The translations under genes were made by a program, and so were the position numbers. Shown here piece after piece: positions 1 to 10,940 of a stretch of DNA of 64,000 bases. The stretch is from Heligmosomoides polygyrus polygyrus (taxonomy: Eukaryota > Nematoda > Chromadorea > Rhabditida > Heligmosomidae). The notes below the pieces were generated by a model, which saw only the letters and a list, made by a program, of their open reading frames with translations, was not told where the DNA came from and searched no databases. Location of the stretch: positions 10,850,001 to 10,914,000 of the forward strand of contig OX377202.1 of the NCBI GenBank assembly GCA_947396885.1, written 5' to 3'. Position 1 is the stretch's first letter. Each line of letters starts with the position of its first letter.

Positions 1-150
1 CCGTATCTATCATCCTTGGTCCCCAGGTCTTCGTAGTGTTTGATGGGTCTATATAGAACACTTCGGTGAAATCCAGGACGCTGGTGAATGTCGCGTGCCG
101 AGAAGCCTTGACGGTAAAGTTCAATGATTGAAGCACGGTGGAAGAACGTT
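1..150 (-). pseudogene. Tc1/mariner-type transposase N-terminus, cut by the window edge
   Basis: Reading the minus strand from about 150 down to 1 gives one open frame with a typical transposase helix-turn-helix opening (RASIIELYRQGFSARDI, then YRPIKHYEDLGTKDDRYG near the edge). This matches the N-terminal DNA-binding part of Tc1/maT transposases, where the 'G-T-K-D-R-x-G' stretch ends the first paired-like domain. There is no ATG directly upstream in frame. The catalytic domain would lie outside the window, so activity cannot be judged. The call rests on recognising the motif; the subfamily is unknown. Confidence 0.65.
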
Positions 151-302
151 TCACAATCTTGAAAAACAACTTATTTTTATGCTTGGTTGAGATGACCATA
201 AACAAATTGATCTAGTAAAAACAATAAAGGCACAGAAAAAAGCAGACGCTCCGAATAGGAGGTCAAATTGTTCGTGCATGTGCTGTCGCCATAATTTTGG
301 CG

Positions 303-500
303 CACCCTGTACAATGACTTGCGGTGAAGGGCCGATGAACATGTCAGCGCTTTGTCCTTCCCAGACACGTCTGGTACCAATTCACCGACCTCGGAGGGAT
401 GGAAGGCTTGGTTGGCCTGGGCGGGAAATCCGAACCAGGAACCTGGTATGGGTGCAGGCGACAGCCGGCGCATCCTCCGATTGCGCTCTACGCGCTCGGG
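303..500 (-). repeat. SINE copy, tRNA-derived, tail truncated
   Basis: The tRNA-like head lies at the right end and the body runs leftwards. The B-box-like GGTTCGGATTTCC is present on the minus strand. The last ~80 bp of the usual body and the GGATAAAGGATAAAGG tail are missing, so the copy is 3' truncated or diverged beyond recognition. Confidence 0.85.
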
Positions 501-1235
501 GAGAGGAGATGGTTACAAATTTCGCGAGAATCGAACCCCAACTCGCTTGATTCTGAGCGAGAATCCTCTTTTCCTTTGCTGTTGAGAGAGCTGGCCGCTA
601 GCCAGAGCTGTCGCCCTGCGGCACGCGCACGATAGATCGCCAAAGAGACACATGTTCCATATTTATGTCGCGGAACCAGTGCCACCGGTGCCAGCAGGGC
701 CATCGCTCGTCGACACATTACAACGCAGAAGGTGAAGGGACCTTTGGCACTCGAGCAGTTTCCGGACAACAACCCATTGGTGGCGGCCGGCGGCTGCGCG
801 ATCTCCGAAACTCCGTCCTCTTCCGAATTCCGGCACAAACATCTTCGGATTCGATTTGCGCGCTCAATGTGACGAATACAAATCACTTTTCGCGTTCCGT
901 TGTCGTGGCGGATGACATTCGTCGTCGTTGTCGACTTGGAGCCGTCGCGCGCCGTCGAGTTCTTCTAGGCGCTTCTCACGCGGCTTCTTGTCAGCGAACG
1001 CCGAAAGAACGTCTCAAGAGGACTCATTTCAGCAGCCAACTGTTGGCGAAGTGCTGCTGCTGTCCAAACGATGCATAGGATTTCTGGGCTGCAAAAATGC
1101 CTCCGGCTTCAATTCGTCCCGAATAAAAGCCCTCTTTGAATTTGGCTTCTTTTTTCCTATTTCCTCCTTGACCGCGAACCTCATTGGCTTTTGTTATCTG
1201 TAACGACTAAACTACTGGATAACGACTTCATAATT
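501..1235. other. No feature recognised
   Basis: Overlapping open frames occur on both strands but none shows a domain, a plausible start or splice signals that stand out. The stretch is GC-richer than its neighbours at about 650-1080. It may be host intergenic or intronic DNA or an old repeat. Confidence 0.4.
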
Positions 1236-1376
1236 TCACCTGTATCACCTGTCGTCCCTTTGATTAGTTGCTCGAGCGTGTACATGCAGCGTCTCCATCC
1301 GTCCTTGTCGTGGGCCAGAGTGCTCCAATAGATCCTCCTCGCTCGAGGGACACGAGCAGCGTCAAATCGTTCGACA
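1236..1376 (-). mobile_element. RTE-type LINE, 3' tail fragment
   Basis: The block reads, on the minus strand, the last residues of an RTE reverse-transcriptase polyprotein followed by the 3' end GACAGGTGATACAGGTGA. It aligns by eye with the longer copies at 34266 and 37949, including the CTCGAGCGAGGAGGATC region. It is heavily 5' truncated, which is usual for LINE insertions. Confidence 0.75.
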
Positions 1377-1682
1377 TTATAATACTATATTTTTTAAAAA
1401 TGCAAGAACCTACTATGTATGTAGCGAACAATGGTTATAAAACTTTCCATATAGATAATATTAAAGATAACAGTAAATATAGATATCATACTATTGCAGA
1501 TATTCTATAATCGATTGATTATTTACTAACAAATAGTCACTGTATATTTATTGATAAGATTTACTCGCAAAATATGGAACACCGAAAGGTCGAAATTTCA
1601 CTCCATTACTAGCAGACCTTACAACTTTAATGTTTGTATATGAATTTCCTCCTTTTTTTTGTTCTCTGTAATGACTAAACTA

Positions 1683-1952
1683 CTGTGACGCAGTTGAAGG
1701 ATGTGCCAGCTGTCACGTGTACCCGACAACAAGTTCCTGGTTCGGATTTCCAGCCAGGCCAACCAAGCCTTCCATTCCTCGGAGATCGAAGAATTGATAC
1801 TGAACTTGTCTGGGAAGGTCACAGCGCTGGCTTGCTCAACCCAATGCAAGTTGTTATATGGCCAAATACGCATTCAAGTCGCTTCCGTGACATCCTGTAG
1901 AAGTAGAATGCGTGGCGCATCCCAAAAGGGATTGAGTAACGCCGTGCTTTCT
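1683..1952 (+). repeat. SINE copy, diverged but nearly full length
   Basis: The head is altered (GACGCAGTTGAAGGATG replaces the usual AGCGCAGTCGGAGGAGG), but the B box, the middle TTGTCTGGGAAGG segment and the distal GCGTGGCGCATCCCAAAAGG segment are all present in order. The altered A box suggests an old copy. Confidence 0.88.
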
Positions 1953-2004
1953 CCTTTTTTAATATTTCGCTCAAATCATATGTTGTACAATGCTTTTGCT
2001 AATA

Positions 2005-3234
2005 TTAGGTTGGAAAAAGTCTCTTCACACTTTGAAATTTTTTTACCGTTCTCCTTGTAAACGCACTAGCCAATGTTGATTGCTGATTTCGTAATCCTAT
2101 CACACTTGTCTACCGTTCGCACGCGGACACAGGTTAAGACTCTTCTTGTAATTCGTTATCCATCCAATCTTCCGAACTCAATGCCAGATCTACCTCATGG
2201 CCGTTTTCAGCACGGTATTCTTCATGAATTCATTAAAGAATCCACAGCAAGTCAGGCAGCAGACCAAATTAACCATGTATATGGCTTGAGATCTACTACC
2301 CATCGCGCCTGTTATGAGTGGTTCGGAAAGTTTTTAAAGGGAGATTATTCACTGAGGGCAAAGCATGGTCAGGAAGGCCAACTGAATTGGACGACATTGA
2401 ACTACTCCATCTTCTTCGTACCGATAGTAGATAAAGGACACGTCAACTGGCAGAGAAGCTTGAAGTGTCTCATAGGATGGTGGGAACCCATCTGAAGGGT
2501 GTTGGTTTTGCTTGGAAATTTGGAGCTTGGATTCCACACTCAGAAAGGTCAACGGCTCTCCGTCGCTGCTTATCTTCTGTCCAGATACGAGAGAAAATCG
2601 TTTCTGCCGCGGATTGTGACAGGCGATGAGTCCTGGGCTCTGCATGCCAACTTCCGAGGAAAAAGGCAATGAGTGCAAAAGAGGGAGAACCCTAAGTCTG
2701 ATCTCAAGACCAATGTTCACGAAAGGAAGATTCTCTTGAGTGTTTGGTGGGATGTCAGAGGAGTGATTTGCTGAGAAACTCTCTGAAGTGGAGAGACACT
2801 TACTGCTGTCACATATTGCTGCCAACTCCACAAAGTCGTCGCAACTCTCTAAGAAAACAGGCCTGAGAAGTCGAAGGTGACATGCAAAACCACATGTTGC
2901 AAGACTCACAAGAGAAACAATAAAGGAGCTGGGCTGGGAGGTGATGCCACATCCACCATATAGCCCTGACCTCGCCCATACCTACTAACATCTCCTCCAT
3001 GCTCTCAAGCAAGAAATTGGAGAGAAATACTTTGAAGCGGATGAAGACCTCAAAAATTGGATTCAGTAATGGTTCGACTCCAGAACTGCAGTCTTTTAAG
3101 CGAGAGGAATTGGAAAATTACCTAGTCTTTGGAGAAGTGTAGTGGAACAAAATGGAGTTTATCCCAATTGATTTTACTTTGTAGTTGTAAAGCAATAAAT
3201 CTTTGAAAAAATTAAAGACTTTTTTCCAACCTCA
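2005..3234 (+). mobile_element. Mariner element with both ends, decayed coding region
   Basis: The left end reads TTAGGTTGGAAAAAGTC and the right end is its imperfect inverse (GACTTTTTTCCAACCTCA). Both are flanked by TA (2003-2004 and 3235-3236), the target site of this superfamily. The length is 1230 bp, close to the usual 1.3 kb. The N-terminal helix-turn-helix is readable from about 2178 (HEFIKESTASQAADQIN, then ACYEWFGKFLKGDYSL). C-terminal pieces near 2940-3130 ([12 protein letters not shown], then KQEIGEKYFEADED) are in other frames, with several frameshifts and stops between. The element is dead, but its ends are intact enough to have been mobilised in trans. Confidence 0.9.
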
Positions 3235-3681
3235 TAAATATTTTCCTCTCCGTAAGTTTATCTGATAGGTCAGCGCTACCTAACGCTGGGTAGACATTGA
3301 ATGTGAAGAAGACACAAGCTATCGTCTTTGAGAATTCGAAAGAACGGATACAAATGTGAGAACATTCGCTCAGGTCATTTCACTTTCGAGCTGTATGACA
3401 GGTGGCAGGTATGAAGTTGTTGGTCATAACAGTGTTGTTAGCCAGTTAGCCACCGAGAAATATGATCCCCGTGGCCAAATGTTTTCGGACATCCTTCCGA
3501 CAGCTCTCCACACGTTCTTGTACCTAATAAACTGAATGAAAAACTGCTCTAGATCGGCTAATAGTTGGAAGCTGAGTCCGCCCAGTTTAGAGGAGCAGCT
3601 GTTTAGGACTCGTTCTGACCTTCCAAATCACGACTAGGTTATATCCTCCTCCCAGATCCTGTTCAAACTCTTCGTTTCTAA
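3235..3681. other. No feature recognised
   Basis: This is AT/GC-balanced sequence between the mariner and the next dispersed repeat. There is no convincing reading frame, tandem repeat or transposon end. Confidence 0.4.
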
Positions 3682-3948
3682 TAGGTTGTCCGATTTATTT
3701 TAGGCAAAATGCAATGGTGAGACTCAGCACCACATATCTCTGCCAGCTGAAGTCTTCAGCAGGGGCCTCTGAGTGCTACAGTGTCATGTCCCTTATATCT
3801 TCATATATCGTTTATCGTTCCGAGGTAGAGCTCTTGCGAAGAAGAAGGTGCTGTGCTGGCCAGGTCTACTTCTGCAATACGTTCTGGTCTGCTCAGGCCA
3901 CTTACGAAGGTTTAGAGCTTAAATTTGAATTCAAGATTGGGTAGGTGT
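3682..3948. repeat. Dispersed repeat, copy 1 (partner at 7404)
   Basis: The block shares about 250 bp with 7404-7672 in the same orientation: both start with a TTGTCCGATTT-like end, continue with AAATGCGATGGTGAG-like sequence and ACCACATATCTC, then a TCAGCAGG segment and a GAAGAAGAAG stretch. The starting motif resembles a mariner terminal repeat, so this may be the end of an unlabelled DNA transposon. No protein domain is visible. Confidence 0.6.
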
Positions 3949-4143
3949 ATAAGACTCACCTTTAAAATGTGGATTCAAGCATCCTCTCACAGTTTTCCGA
4001 TCAGCGGAAGCATTAGATGGATGATTCCCGACTTAGAGCGAACTTCTTAAACCAGCCTGGAGGAACCAGCAGAATTTGTTACATATTTCACGTTAAGTCT
4101 ATAGCGTCCATTTGTTGTGAGTACCGACCGCCGGCCAGGATTT

Positions 4144-4375
4144 TCGCGCCATCTACGCCTATAGTTGTGCAGTGGAAGTTTTTTTCGAATATTCGGATGG
4201 TTTCGAATGCCTAAAAATTTCGAGTATTAGGATTCGAATAATTCGAAAAACGCGATTTTTTGATTACTCGAGTTCGAAGAAAAATCGACTACCTACCTAT
4301 TCAAGTAGGTCATTCGAGCACAACCATATCTACGCCATAGTCGATTATATCGATCGACGTTTAGCAAGATAATCA
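4144..4375. repeat. TTCGAAT-rich repeat, copy 1
   Basis: The sequence is built from variants of TTCGAATATTCG and ends with a CATTCGAGCACAACC segment. The same organisation, ending TCATTCGAGCAGAAC, recurs at 13212-13330. Short palindromic TTCGAA cores make it strongly self-complementary. Its origin is unknown. Confidence 0.55.
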
Positions 4376-4550
4376 ATGACATTGTTCCCTTTCTAAGAAT
4401 TCTATCCAGCGGCAACCATATTTGTATGGCTCCACCTCTCATTATTTATTATTTATTATTTCATATTATTATTTATTATTTTTATTTATTATTTCATGAT
4501 AAATACACCCATACGGATGTACTAACTCAATGTTTAGTAGAATAAAAATC

Positions 4551-4827
4551 AAGGATAAAGGATAGCGTTACTCAATCCCTTTTGAGATGCCACGCATTCT
4601 ACTTCGCTTCGCGGATATCGCGGGTGCGATTTGAATGCGTATTTGACGCCCAGTGGTCAGCCGATGAACAAGTCAGCGCTTTATCCTTCTCAGACACGTC
4701 TGGTACCCATTCACCGACCCCGGAGGGATGGAAGGCTTGGTTGGCCTGGGCGGGAAATCCGAACCAGGAACCTGGTATCGGGTGCACGCGACAGTCGGCG
4801 CCTACTCCGACTGCACAACACGCGCCC
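4551..4827 (-). repeat. SINE copy, full length
   Basis: The copy runs from the tail (AAGGATAAAGGATAGCG at the left) to the tRNA-like head at the right (ACACGCGCCC). The head has lost a base in the A box (CTGCACAACACGCG). A short insertion (CTTCGCTTCGCGGATATCG) disrupts the distal part. Confidence 0.92.
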
Positions 4828-6182
4828 TTTAGTAGAAAAATGACAGAAAAATACTCAGTGGTCAGATTTAACGCAGCGAGAGCGTTGAGAAAAAAAGCTT
4901 ATCATCACTGCGGCTGCGCAGGAAGGGGAAGTAGTCAGAAGGAATATTGGACAACTAACCCACGAGCAACATGCCTTCATACAATGTTTCCTATTAATCT
5001 GGCCATGGTTTATTTATTTATTTATTTATTTAATGCACTACACGTGAATACATATGATGGAAAATACAAAGTTAAGCATAATAACATCTAAAACGTATAA
5101 AAAGGAAACAGTGAACCTAGCATAGAAACCGGCGATAGGAATTAAACAGCAGCTAAAGAAGAATAAAAAAATGATAACTGCATTCATCCATTTTCCTCTA
5201 TCCAGTCGCTCATGGCCAGACTAGCTCGATAACCCTCTAATCCTATATTCTAGTCAATCTAGTCAACTGAAATACAGCCAATAATGAAAGCGTGAATATT
5301 TATTTATTTATTTATTTATTTTATACACTCAACAAAGGTGTGCTCAACAAAAAAACATAGGAAGAAGCAGTAAGTATACTGAAAAGGCAACAATAAAAAG
5401 CATAAATTGTTCTTAAGTCATTGGGCGCATGTTTTTTAAATAATAGTGTGCCTAGGAAATTTAAGGAGGAACTGTCTTCAGTATTGTTACCTGCCCAGCC
5501 TGCAATCCTAACCTGCAAATATCCCATCAGTTGGCTATGATGCCGCATTTCTTGACCAATGGAACCTGTCGGAGCTTCGGAACACGGGTATACCAACCTC
5601 CCACGTGGAACCGACAGGATGGGTAAAGCAGGCTAGCGGGATGCAGGTTGCGGTGATAACTGGGCTTGGAAGGGACATATACAGACTGTTCCACACCAGT
5701 GTGCTCCGGCGCAACTGACAGTGTCATTCCAGCGCGGTGTATGGTAGCACCTCTTTAAGCTAAATACGCACGTTGGGCAATGGCCCTGGGGAAGCTGCTG
5801 CATTGGATAAAAAGGGAATACTCTACTTCACAAAGCGCTGCTGTACCAGAGGACAGTTGAACATTAACCTCGTGTATCATCCCATGGGCCCGAGACTGCG
5901 GCTTAGCCAAATGCCACAACACGCAGATGCTGTAAACTGGCCGGATGTGCAAAATGGAGATATGAACTCAAAGGTAGGAGGAGATGCTGTGTAGGAACAA
6001 GAAGAAGAGGGCAATAGACTATCTGTGTCAGATTTAGCAAGAGCAAAACGATCTCATCGCCATTGGTAAGATATCAGTGCTTGTATTTGAAGGAATTTTC
6101 AGGTACATATGTCGGCAGGAGATGGTCATCTTGATCTGAAACATAAACTAAGGAAGATCTAAAAGAATATAACCTATTGTAC
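4828..6182. other. Unassigned DNA with two TTTA microsatellites
   Basis: Short TTTA tracts occur at about 5007-5031 and 5297-5323. The stretch 5520-6000 is moderately GC-rich with open frames on both strands (for example a 73-codon plus frame from 5773), but none has a recognisable domain. It could be a decayed element; nothing identifies which. Confidence 0.4.
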
Positions 6183-6238
6183 AGCAACATCATCAATTCC
6201 AGATTATAGATTAGCAACATCATCAATTCCAGATTAGA
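6183..6238. repeat. Two-copy 30-bp tandem duplication
   Basis: The string AGCAACATCATCAATTCCAG occurs at 6183 and again at 6213, each followed by ATTA. This is a recent local slip-type duplication. Confidence 0.85.
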
Positions 6239-7403
6239 TTTATGCCTATATTACAAACTACCATTTTTCTTTGATCTTATTTCGTTAAGCCTTTTTCTGC
6301 TTGAAGTACTTGTTTTCTTCTGCTCGATCTCCGAATTTAGATAGATCATACAAGTGCGGTTGGTCTAATTTCAGTTCCTGTGGAAGCATCATAGAAAGGT
6401 AGCGCAATGATCGCCTAGGTATGACCGGAATACGGCCGGTTTCCTGGGTGCTATCTTCTCTTCAAGGTTGCTCGAGAGTGACTTCCGCATACTGGAACTC
6501 ACACCATAGGTATACTGAATGCCAACGGCTGCGCTTTTATTGCCTATGTTAAAAAAATTTTGTCAACCCTATTTAAACACTTCGACATTATACTTTGTTT
6601 CGCCATACCGGCACTTTCTTTTTACATCAATATTTTTCTAGCCTTTGCACTGGTTCTTCTGAAAGATCTGCAGAAATAATTTCGTTAATCCAAATGCAGT
6701 TCATAGTTTTGTCCAAAACGCCCACAACAATTTGTTGGGTTAATTGTTTTAAAGCCGATTACTGTTATTTTGACTCTCTCTCTTTTTTTGCGTTTTTCAA
6801 TGGCGCACTCTGGGTGGAATAATGAATGAATGAATGAATGAATGAATGAATGAACTCCAAGTATTTGAAAAAGATCTACATTATTCACCTTCCTTTTGCA
6901 AGTAGTACTCGAGTCGTCAACCATGAAGTCAAAAGGCAGTTGTTGGAGCCATGTTGCGCTACGATTGAAGACGTAAGGTGGTATATCTCCGATGGTATAT
7001 CCTAGGATAATGCAGATTAAAAGAAGGCCGTCTCATGCCACATGGCCGAAAGACCCAAAACTTGCTGGCGCACAGCTTCACTTCTCCACGTAGAATACGT
7101 AGACAGAAAACTAGGTCTAACCCTAAACATTCAACATTCTAAACTAGGTAAGACAATCCGCCTACGCTGCAATGAATGAAGTGAGAACGATTTTAAACGG
7201 TCACTATAGGTAGGCAAATGAGATTCCCCATATGAGAATTGTACTATGTTTTTCTTTTTCTTTTTTATTATCCGTTTTCATACTGTTATTTCTTTGCAAA
7301 AATAGATAAAACTGATCGATATTAATCGGTAGATCGATTTTCTTTACCTGCGTTGACCCTACCCACCAGTCACCACATTCACGTCATTCTCACCTCAAAT
7401 CTT
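6239..7403. other. Unassigned DNA with an ATGA microsatellite
   Basis: An (ATGA)n tract of about eight units lies at 6821-6855. Otherwise the stretch shows no open frame, transposon end or repeat that can be supported. Confidence 0.4.
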
Positions 7404-7672
7404 AGATTATCCGATTTTTTAGACGAAATGCGATGGTGAGATTTAGCGCCACATATCTCCACCAGTTGAAGCCTTCAGCAGGCAGGTCTCTGAGTATTAC
7501 CGTTTTATTTCCCCTATATGTAGTTTCTCCATGGCATCTGGAACAATGCATCTCCCGTTTGTAGTGCTGTGTTCGCGACGACGAAGAAGAAGACGCTCTA
7601 CCTACCAGTTCTGTTTCTACAGTACTCCTCCAGTAATCTACTGACGAGGTTTCTGCAGGAGACAATGAAAGA
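7404..7672. repeat. Dispersed repeat, copy 2 (partner at 3682)
   Basis: This is the homologue of 3682-3948: TTATCCGATTTTTTAGACG at the left, GCGCCACATATCTCCACC, then CTTCAGCAGG and a GAAGAAGAAGACGC segment. It lies immediately upstream of a mariner remnant, so it could be that element's 5' untranslated region, but the partner copy has no mariner after it. Confidence 0.6.
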
Positions 7673-7679
7673 CCATGCC

Positions 7680-8745
7680 TCCTCTGGGACAAAGTGCTTC
7701 AATTGGTAGCACAGGTTCGACAATGGTGACGAGGCTCTTGAGAATTTCCTCCTGCCGGACATCCACCTTCGCAGAAAACACGACTCGTAATCGTCAACTT
7801 AATGCCGGACCCGGTCTTACAGTACTTCATCTTGCAGCCACTGCTCATACTCCAAGATCCGATGTGCATGACATTCTCAGGATTTTTGGCAAGGTTGCAA
7901 AGTTTCCGCCATTTCTCCCACTCGCCTTGACTCATTTGAGGCTAGGTCCATGAATGACCTTAACCAGGGTTATGTGAGTAGAGGGTAGAAATTGAAGTAT
8001 TAGCTGGAATTCTCAAGGGCGCGAATGTGAGTGAATGGTGGGGTTGATTAATATCATACTGCTCCCCTTACTCAACATCCCTACGCAAGTTGGACGTCTG
8101 CGGCATGTCTTCCGAATCTCTACGCACGTTGGACTACGTCTTCAGCACGTCTTCTGAATCCCAACGCACGTTGGATGACATTTGCGGTAAGTCTTCTGAA
8201 TTCTGACTCACGTTGAACGACGTCTGCAGCACGTCTTTTGAATCCCTCTGGACGAGAAGAAGCATTTTGATGTGTGCTCTTATTTCTTCAGCCGTCATCG
8301 TACGATTGTAAGGATCAACTCCATTGTCGCCATGAACAACAAGTACTGTTTTTAAGCCCGGTATGCCGCAATCACTAGGCTGCCGAAACCACAACCGAAG
8401 CCTCCTGGTCGCAATAAAAAGGAGTCGCTTTCTTTGTGGAGAGTAATGACCCTGTCTTTTTCGAATTGGTTTCAACTGGTTCCGCAGTGGACTCAGACAT
8501 GTTCTGCACCAAGTTGGAGAAAGGGCGTGAAATTCCACGCAAACACCGACCCAGAAGTAGAAAATTCTTCTTCTACGATAACGCCAGGCCACACACGGCA
8601 AAGAACACTCAGAAAAAGCAGGAACAACTCGAGATTGAACTTGTGGCGCATCCGTCATACTTAATCGACCTTGCACCCACTTACTCTAACGTTTTCCGGT
8701 CCCTACACTCTTTTTTTCGCCGGAACAAGGTTCACTAATCTGGAG
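7680..8745 (+). pseudogene. Mariner transposase remnant carrying a minisatellite
   Basis: Fragments of one mariner transposase appear in order on the plus strand: an HTH tail (HRFDNGDEALENF near 7705), a degraded second HTH ending GKVAKF near 7890, an FDVCSYFFSRHRT-type segment near 8275, the first catalytic region at about 8325 (reads NNKY where DEKW/DEKY is expected), GVAFF/FFELVSTGSAVDSDMF near 8430-8500, and FFYDNARPHTAK with the second catalytic Asp near 8570. Frameshifts separate the pieces. A 42-bp minisatellite (8071-8262) sits between the HTH and catalytic parts. No terminal repeat was found at 8745. The minus-strand frame across 8134-8676 is a shadow of this. Confidence 0.75.
8071..8262. 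repeat. 42-bp minisatellite, about 4.5 units
   Basis: The unit contains ACGCACGTTGGA, CTACGTC and CAGCACGTCTTCTGAATC. The period is 42 bp in consecutive units, so it preserves a reading frame; on the minus strand each unit encodes 14 residues of the type SNVRRDSEDVLQTS. The unit is about 76% identical by hand count to the unit of the array at 33320. It interrupts a mariner remnant. Confidence 0.85.
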
Positions 8746-8796
8746 TAGACTGAACGCTCTGTCAGTAATCCTCTGCTGTCCAAGCCTTCGGAACAG

Positions 8797-9063
8797 GAGC
8801 GTGTAGCGCAATCGGAGGAGGTTCCGACTGTCGCGTGCACCCGATACCAGGTTCTTGGTTCGGACAGGCCAACCAAGCCTTCCACCTCTTCGGGGTCGGT
8901 GAATTGGCAGCAGACTTCTGGTTGTTCATCGGCTATCTACCGCAATTCATTTGGCTAGATATTGGAAAATTCGAATTTAAACCGCTTTCATGACATCCCA
9001 TAGAAGTGGAATGCGTGGCGCATCCTAAAAGGGGTTGAGTAACGCAGTCGTTTATACCTATCC
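8797..9063 (+). repeat. SINE copy, internally deleted
   Basis: The head is good (GCGTGTAGCGCAATCGGAGG). The B-box region has lost about 9 bp after GGTTCGGA and the middle is diverged, but the distal GCGTGGCGCATCC segment is present. Confidence 0.88.
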
Positions 9064-9192
9064 AAGCCTTCGGAGTTTTTCGCTCACTGAATTCGGTCAC
9101 TAACAGAAATATGGCAAAATGTGATAGAACAAAATCGCGAATATTTTGTTGAACGATATTGGTTGAGTCCAGCACGCTCTGACACTTGTCTA

Positions 9193-9345
9193 CAGGGTGG
9201 TCCTCATTATTTGCGCGTAGTTTATTACTAATAACTTCAACGAAAAACAGCAGTTATACAATCTGATACAACTTCTATATAGAGCAATGCCTAACAATCA
9301 TTCAGTCTCTTCTCCACCGACATCACTGTGGGCCAGGTGGATTTT
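9193..9345 (-). mobile_element. Detached end of the maT element
   Basis: The sequence starts CAGGGTGGTCCTCATTATTT directly after a TA dinucleotide and repeats the left ~150 bp of the main maT copy (9666 onwards). It has an internal ~46-bp deletion between two CATTCA-like motifs, removing the end of the transposase frame. It contains the complete terminal motif that the main copy has lost at its left end. Confidence 0.8.
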
Positions 9346-9665
9346 CTATCTCCTAATAAAATGTCGGGGTGCATACAGCGCAGTCGGAGGAGATACCAAA
9401 TGCCTAGTAAGCGACGGTGCAGCTATGCAGAGGCTGTGCTAATTGTGCTGACTTCAGAAGTTCTCACAAGGAACTCTAGAGACTGACGTCGCGCCCAATT
9501 ATTAGGCTCTCAGCGTTTTGTCTTACTATTTTTCACTCGTCTATTATTAGGTAAAAATTCAATTTGCATTGCGCATTAATGCTACTTTCTCTACAGAATT
9601 TTTCGTTCTATTTTAATAAGCAATTTATTTTTCAGCGTTGTTTTACAACGCTGAAAAAGGTTTTA
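9346..9665. other. Junction region: SINE head scrap, mariner scrap and hairpin
   Basis: At 9368-9398 there is a short SINE head (CAGCGCAGTCGGAGGAG). At about 9500-9590 the sequence resembles the 5' end of the mariner at 63434 (CTCAGCGTTTTG, then TTGCATTGCGCATTA). At 9628-9658 there is a perfect hairpin with 13-bp arms (TTTTTCAGCGTTG) and a 5-base loop, right next to the truncated left end of the maT copy. Confidence 0.6.
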
Positions 9666-10940
9666 GGTCCTCATTATTTGCGCGTAGTTTATTACTAATA
9701 ACTTCAACGAAAAACAGCAGTTATACAATCTGATATAACTTCTATATAGAGCAATGCCTAACAATCATTCACTCGAGAAGATGTTCGAAATGAGCTCCTT
9801 TTGCAGCAAGGCAGGCATTCAGTCTCTTCTCCACCGACACCACAGTGGGCCGCAGTAATATAACGTCGATATCGTCCCATGCCTTCTGAAGTGAAGCTTT
9901 GAGAGCGTTCAAACTTTGGTGACTCTTCGATGAGACCTTCTGCTGCAAGTAGCCCCACACAGCGAAATCCCTCGGATTCATATCCGGCAAGTTAGATGGC
10001 CAGAAATCCTTCGTCCAGTAGCCAGGGAAGTGACTCTCGCAGAATGCCAGTGTGGATCTCGCAGAACGAGCAGGTGCCCAGTCCTGTTGGAGCACGCGTT
10101 GACCACTGACAAAATTCTCAGCAACCCAGGGGAGAAGAACATCGCGCAGGATCTTTTGTTGGTAGATTTCAGCGTTGATTTTCACTGAACGGTCGACGAA
10201 AACCAGAGGTGTCTTCTTATCCAGGGTAATGCCAGCCCATCCCATTACAGATATCGGAAAAAGAGTCCTGTTAAGAACACGACGTTGAGATGACCTGTTT
10301 CTGGATGGAGGCAGCAACTAACGATGATTCTGTGAGTTATATGCCACTTCAATGGTAGAAATCTTCTCGTCCGTCCAGATGACGTTTGACAAGCGGCCCT
10401 GGTGGATCTCCTTTGGCAACAACTTGGATTTTTCCAATCTACTCTGCAGATCCGTAAGGGTTTGCCCGCAATAAAGACTATAACTGCAAAGCACAAGATC
10501 CTGTTTGACGATCTTCTGTATTGTTCTGCGGAAAACCCCAAGGTCTACCGCCATCCGATTCATGCTAACTCCATTGTTCCGGTCGATTCTCTTTTTGATG
10601 ACCTCTCGAAGGCGGAGAGTGTTAACAGCGCGTGGTTTGAAAGATCTCTTCCGCGGTTCGACCGTTCCTTCCTCTCTGTACTGTTTCACAATGTGTTGGA
10701 CTGTTCTGGCAGAAATTTGAAGCCGTCGAGCGATATTTGCTGCAGAATATCCTTTATCGGCGAGATGAGCGATGGTGGAACGATGTGATGAAGCCTTCAT
10801 TGTCGAGGGTATTGAATGTATCACCTTGGTTTTCGTACATACTTCCCCCATTCTAGAAAAATCCTAATAATTGATCTCCCGCCATTTTCAAAAGTGCAGT
10901 AGCGGTTTGAATTTCGCGCAAATGACTAGGAGCCACCCTG
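9666..10940 (-). mobile_element. maT-type (DD37D) transposon, nearly full length
   Basis: The right end reads ...GGAGCCACCCTG at 10940, the inverse of the CAGGGTGG end seen at 9193. The left end starts GGTCCTCATTATTTGCGCG and so lacks its terminal CAGGGT. The right flank is CA instead of the expected TA. The minus strand carries an almost complete transposase frame (9769-10851). The size of about 1.28 kb is typical for the family. Confidence 0.88.
9769..10851 (-). pseudogene. maT-family DD37D transposase with one in-frame stop
   Basis: The frame runs 177 codons, meets a single TAG at 10318-10320, and continues in the same frame for 182 more residues. The N-terminal part has a paired-type HTH (STIAHLADKGYSAANIARRL, then SARTVQHIVKQY) and a second HTH ending MNRMAVDLGVFRRTIQK. 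The three catalytic Asp are visible: WTDEK before the stop, LQQDWAPA, and NPRD. I count 37 residues between the second and third Asp, which defines the DD37D (maT) group within Tc1/mariner. The stop falls between the first and second catalytic residues, so no active enzyme is expected unless read through. The start ATG at 10851 is the first in frame; an ATG at 10797 (MKAS...) is an alternative. Confidence 0.88.
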
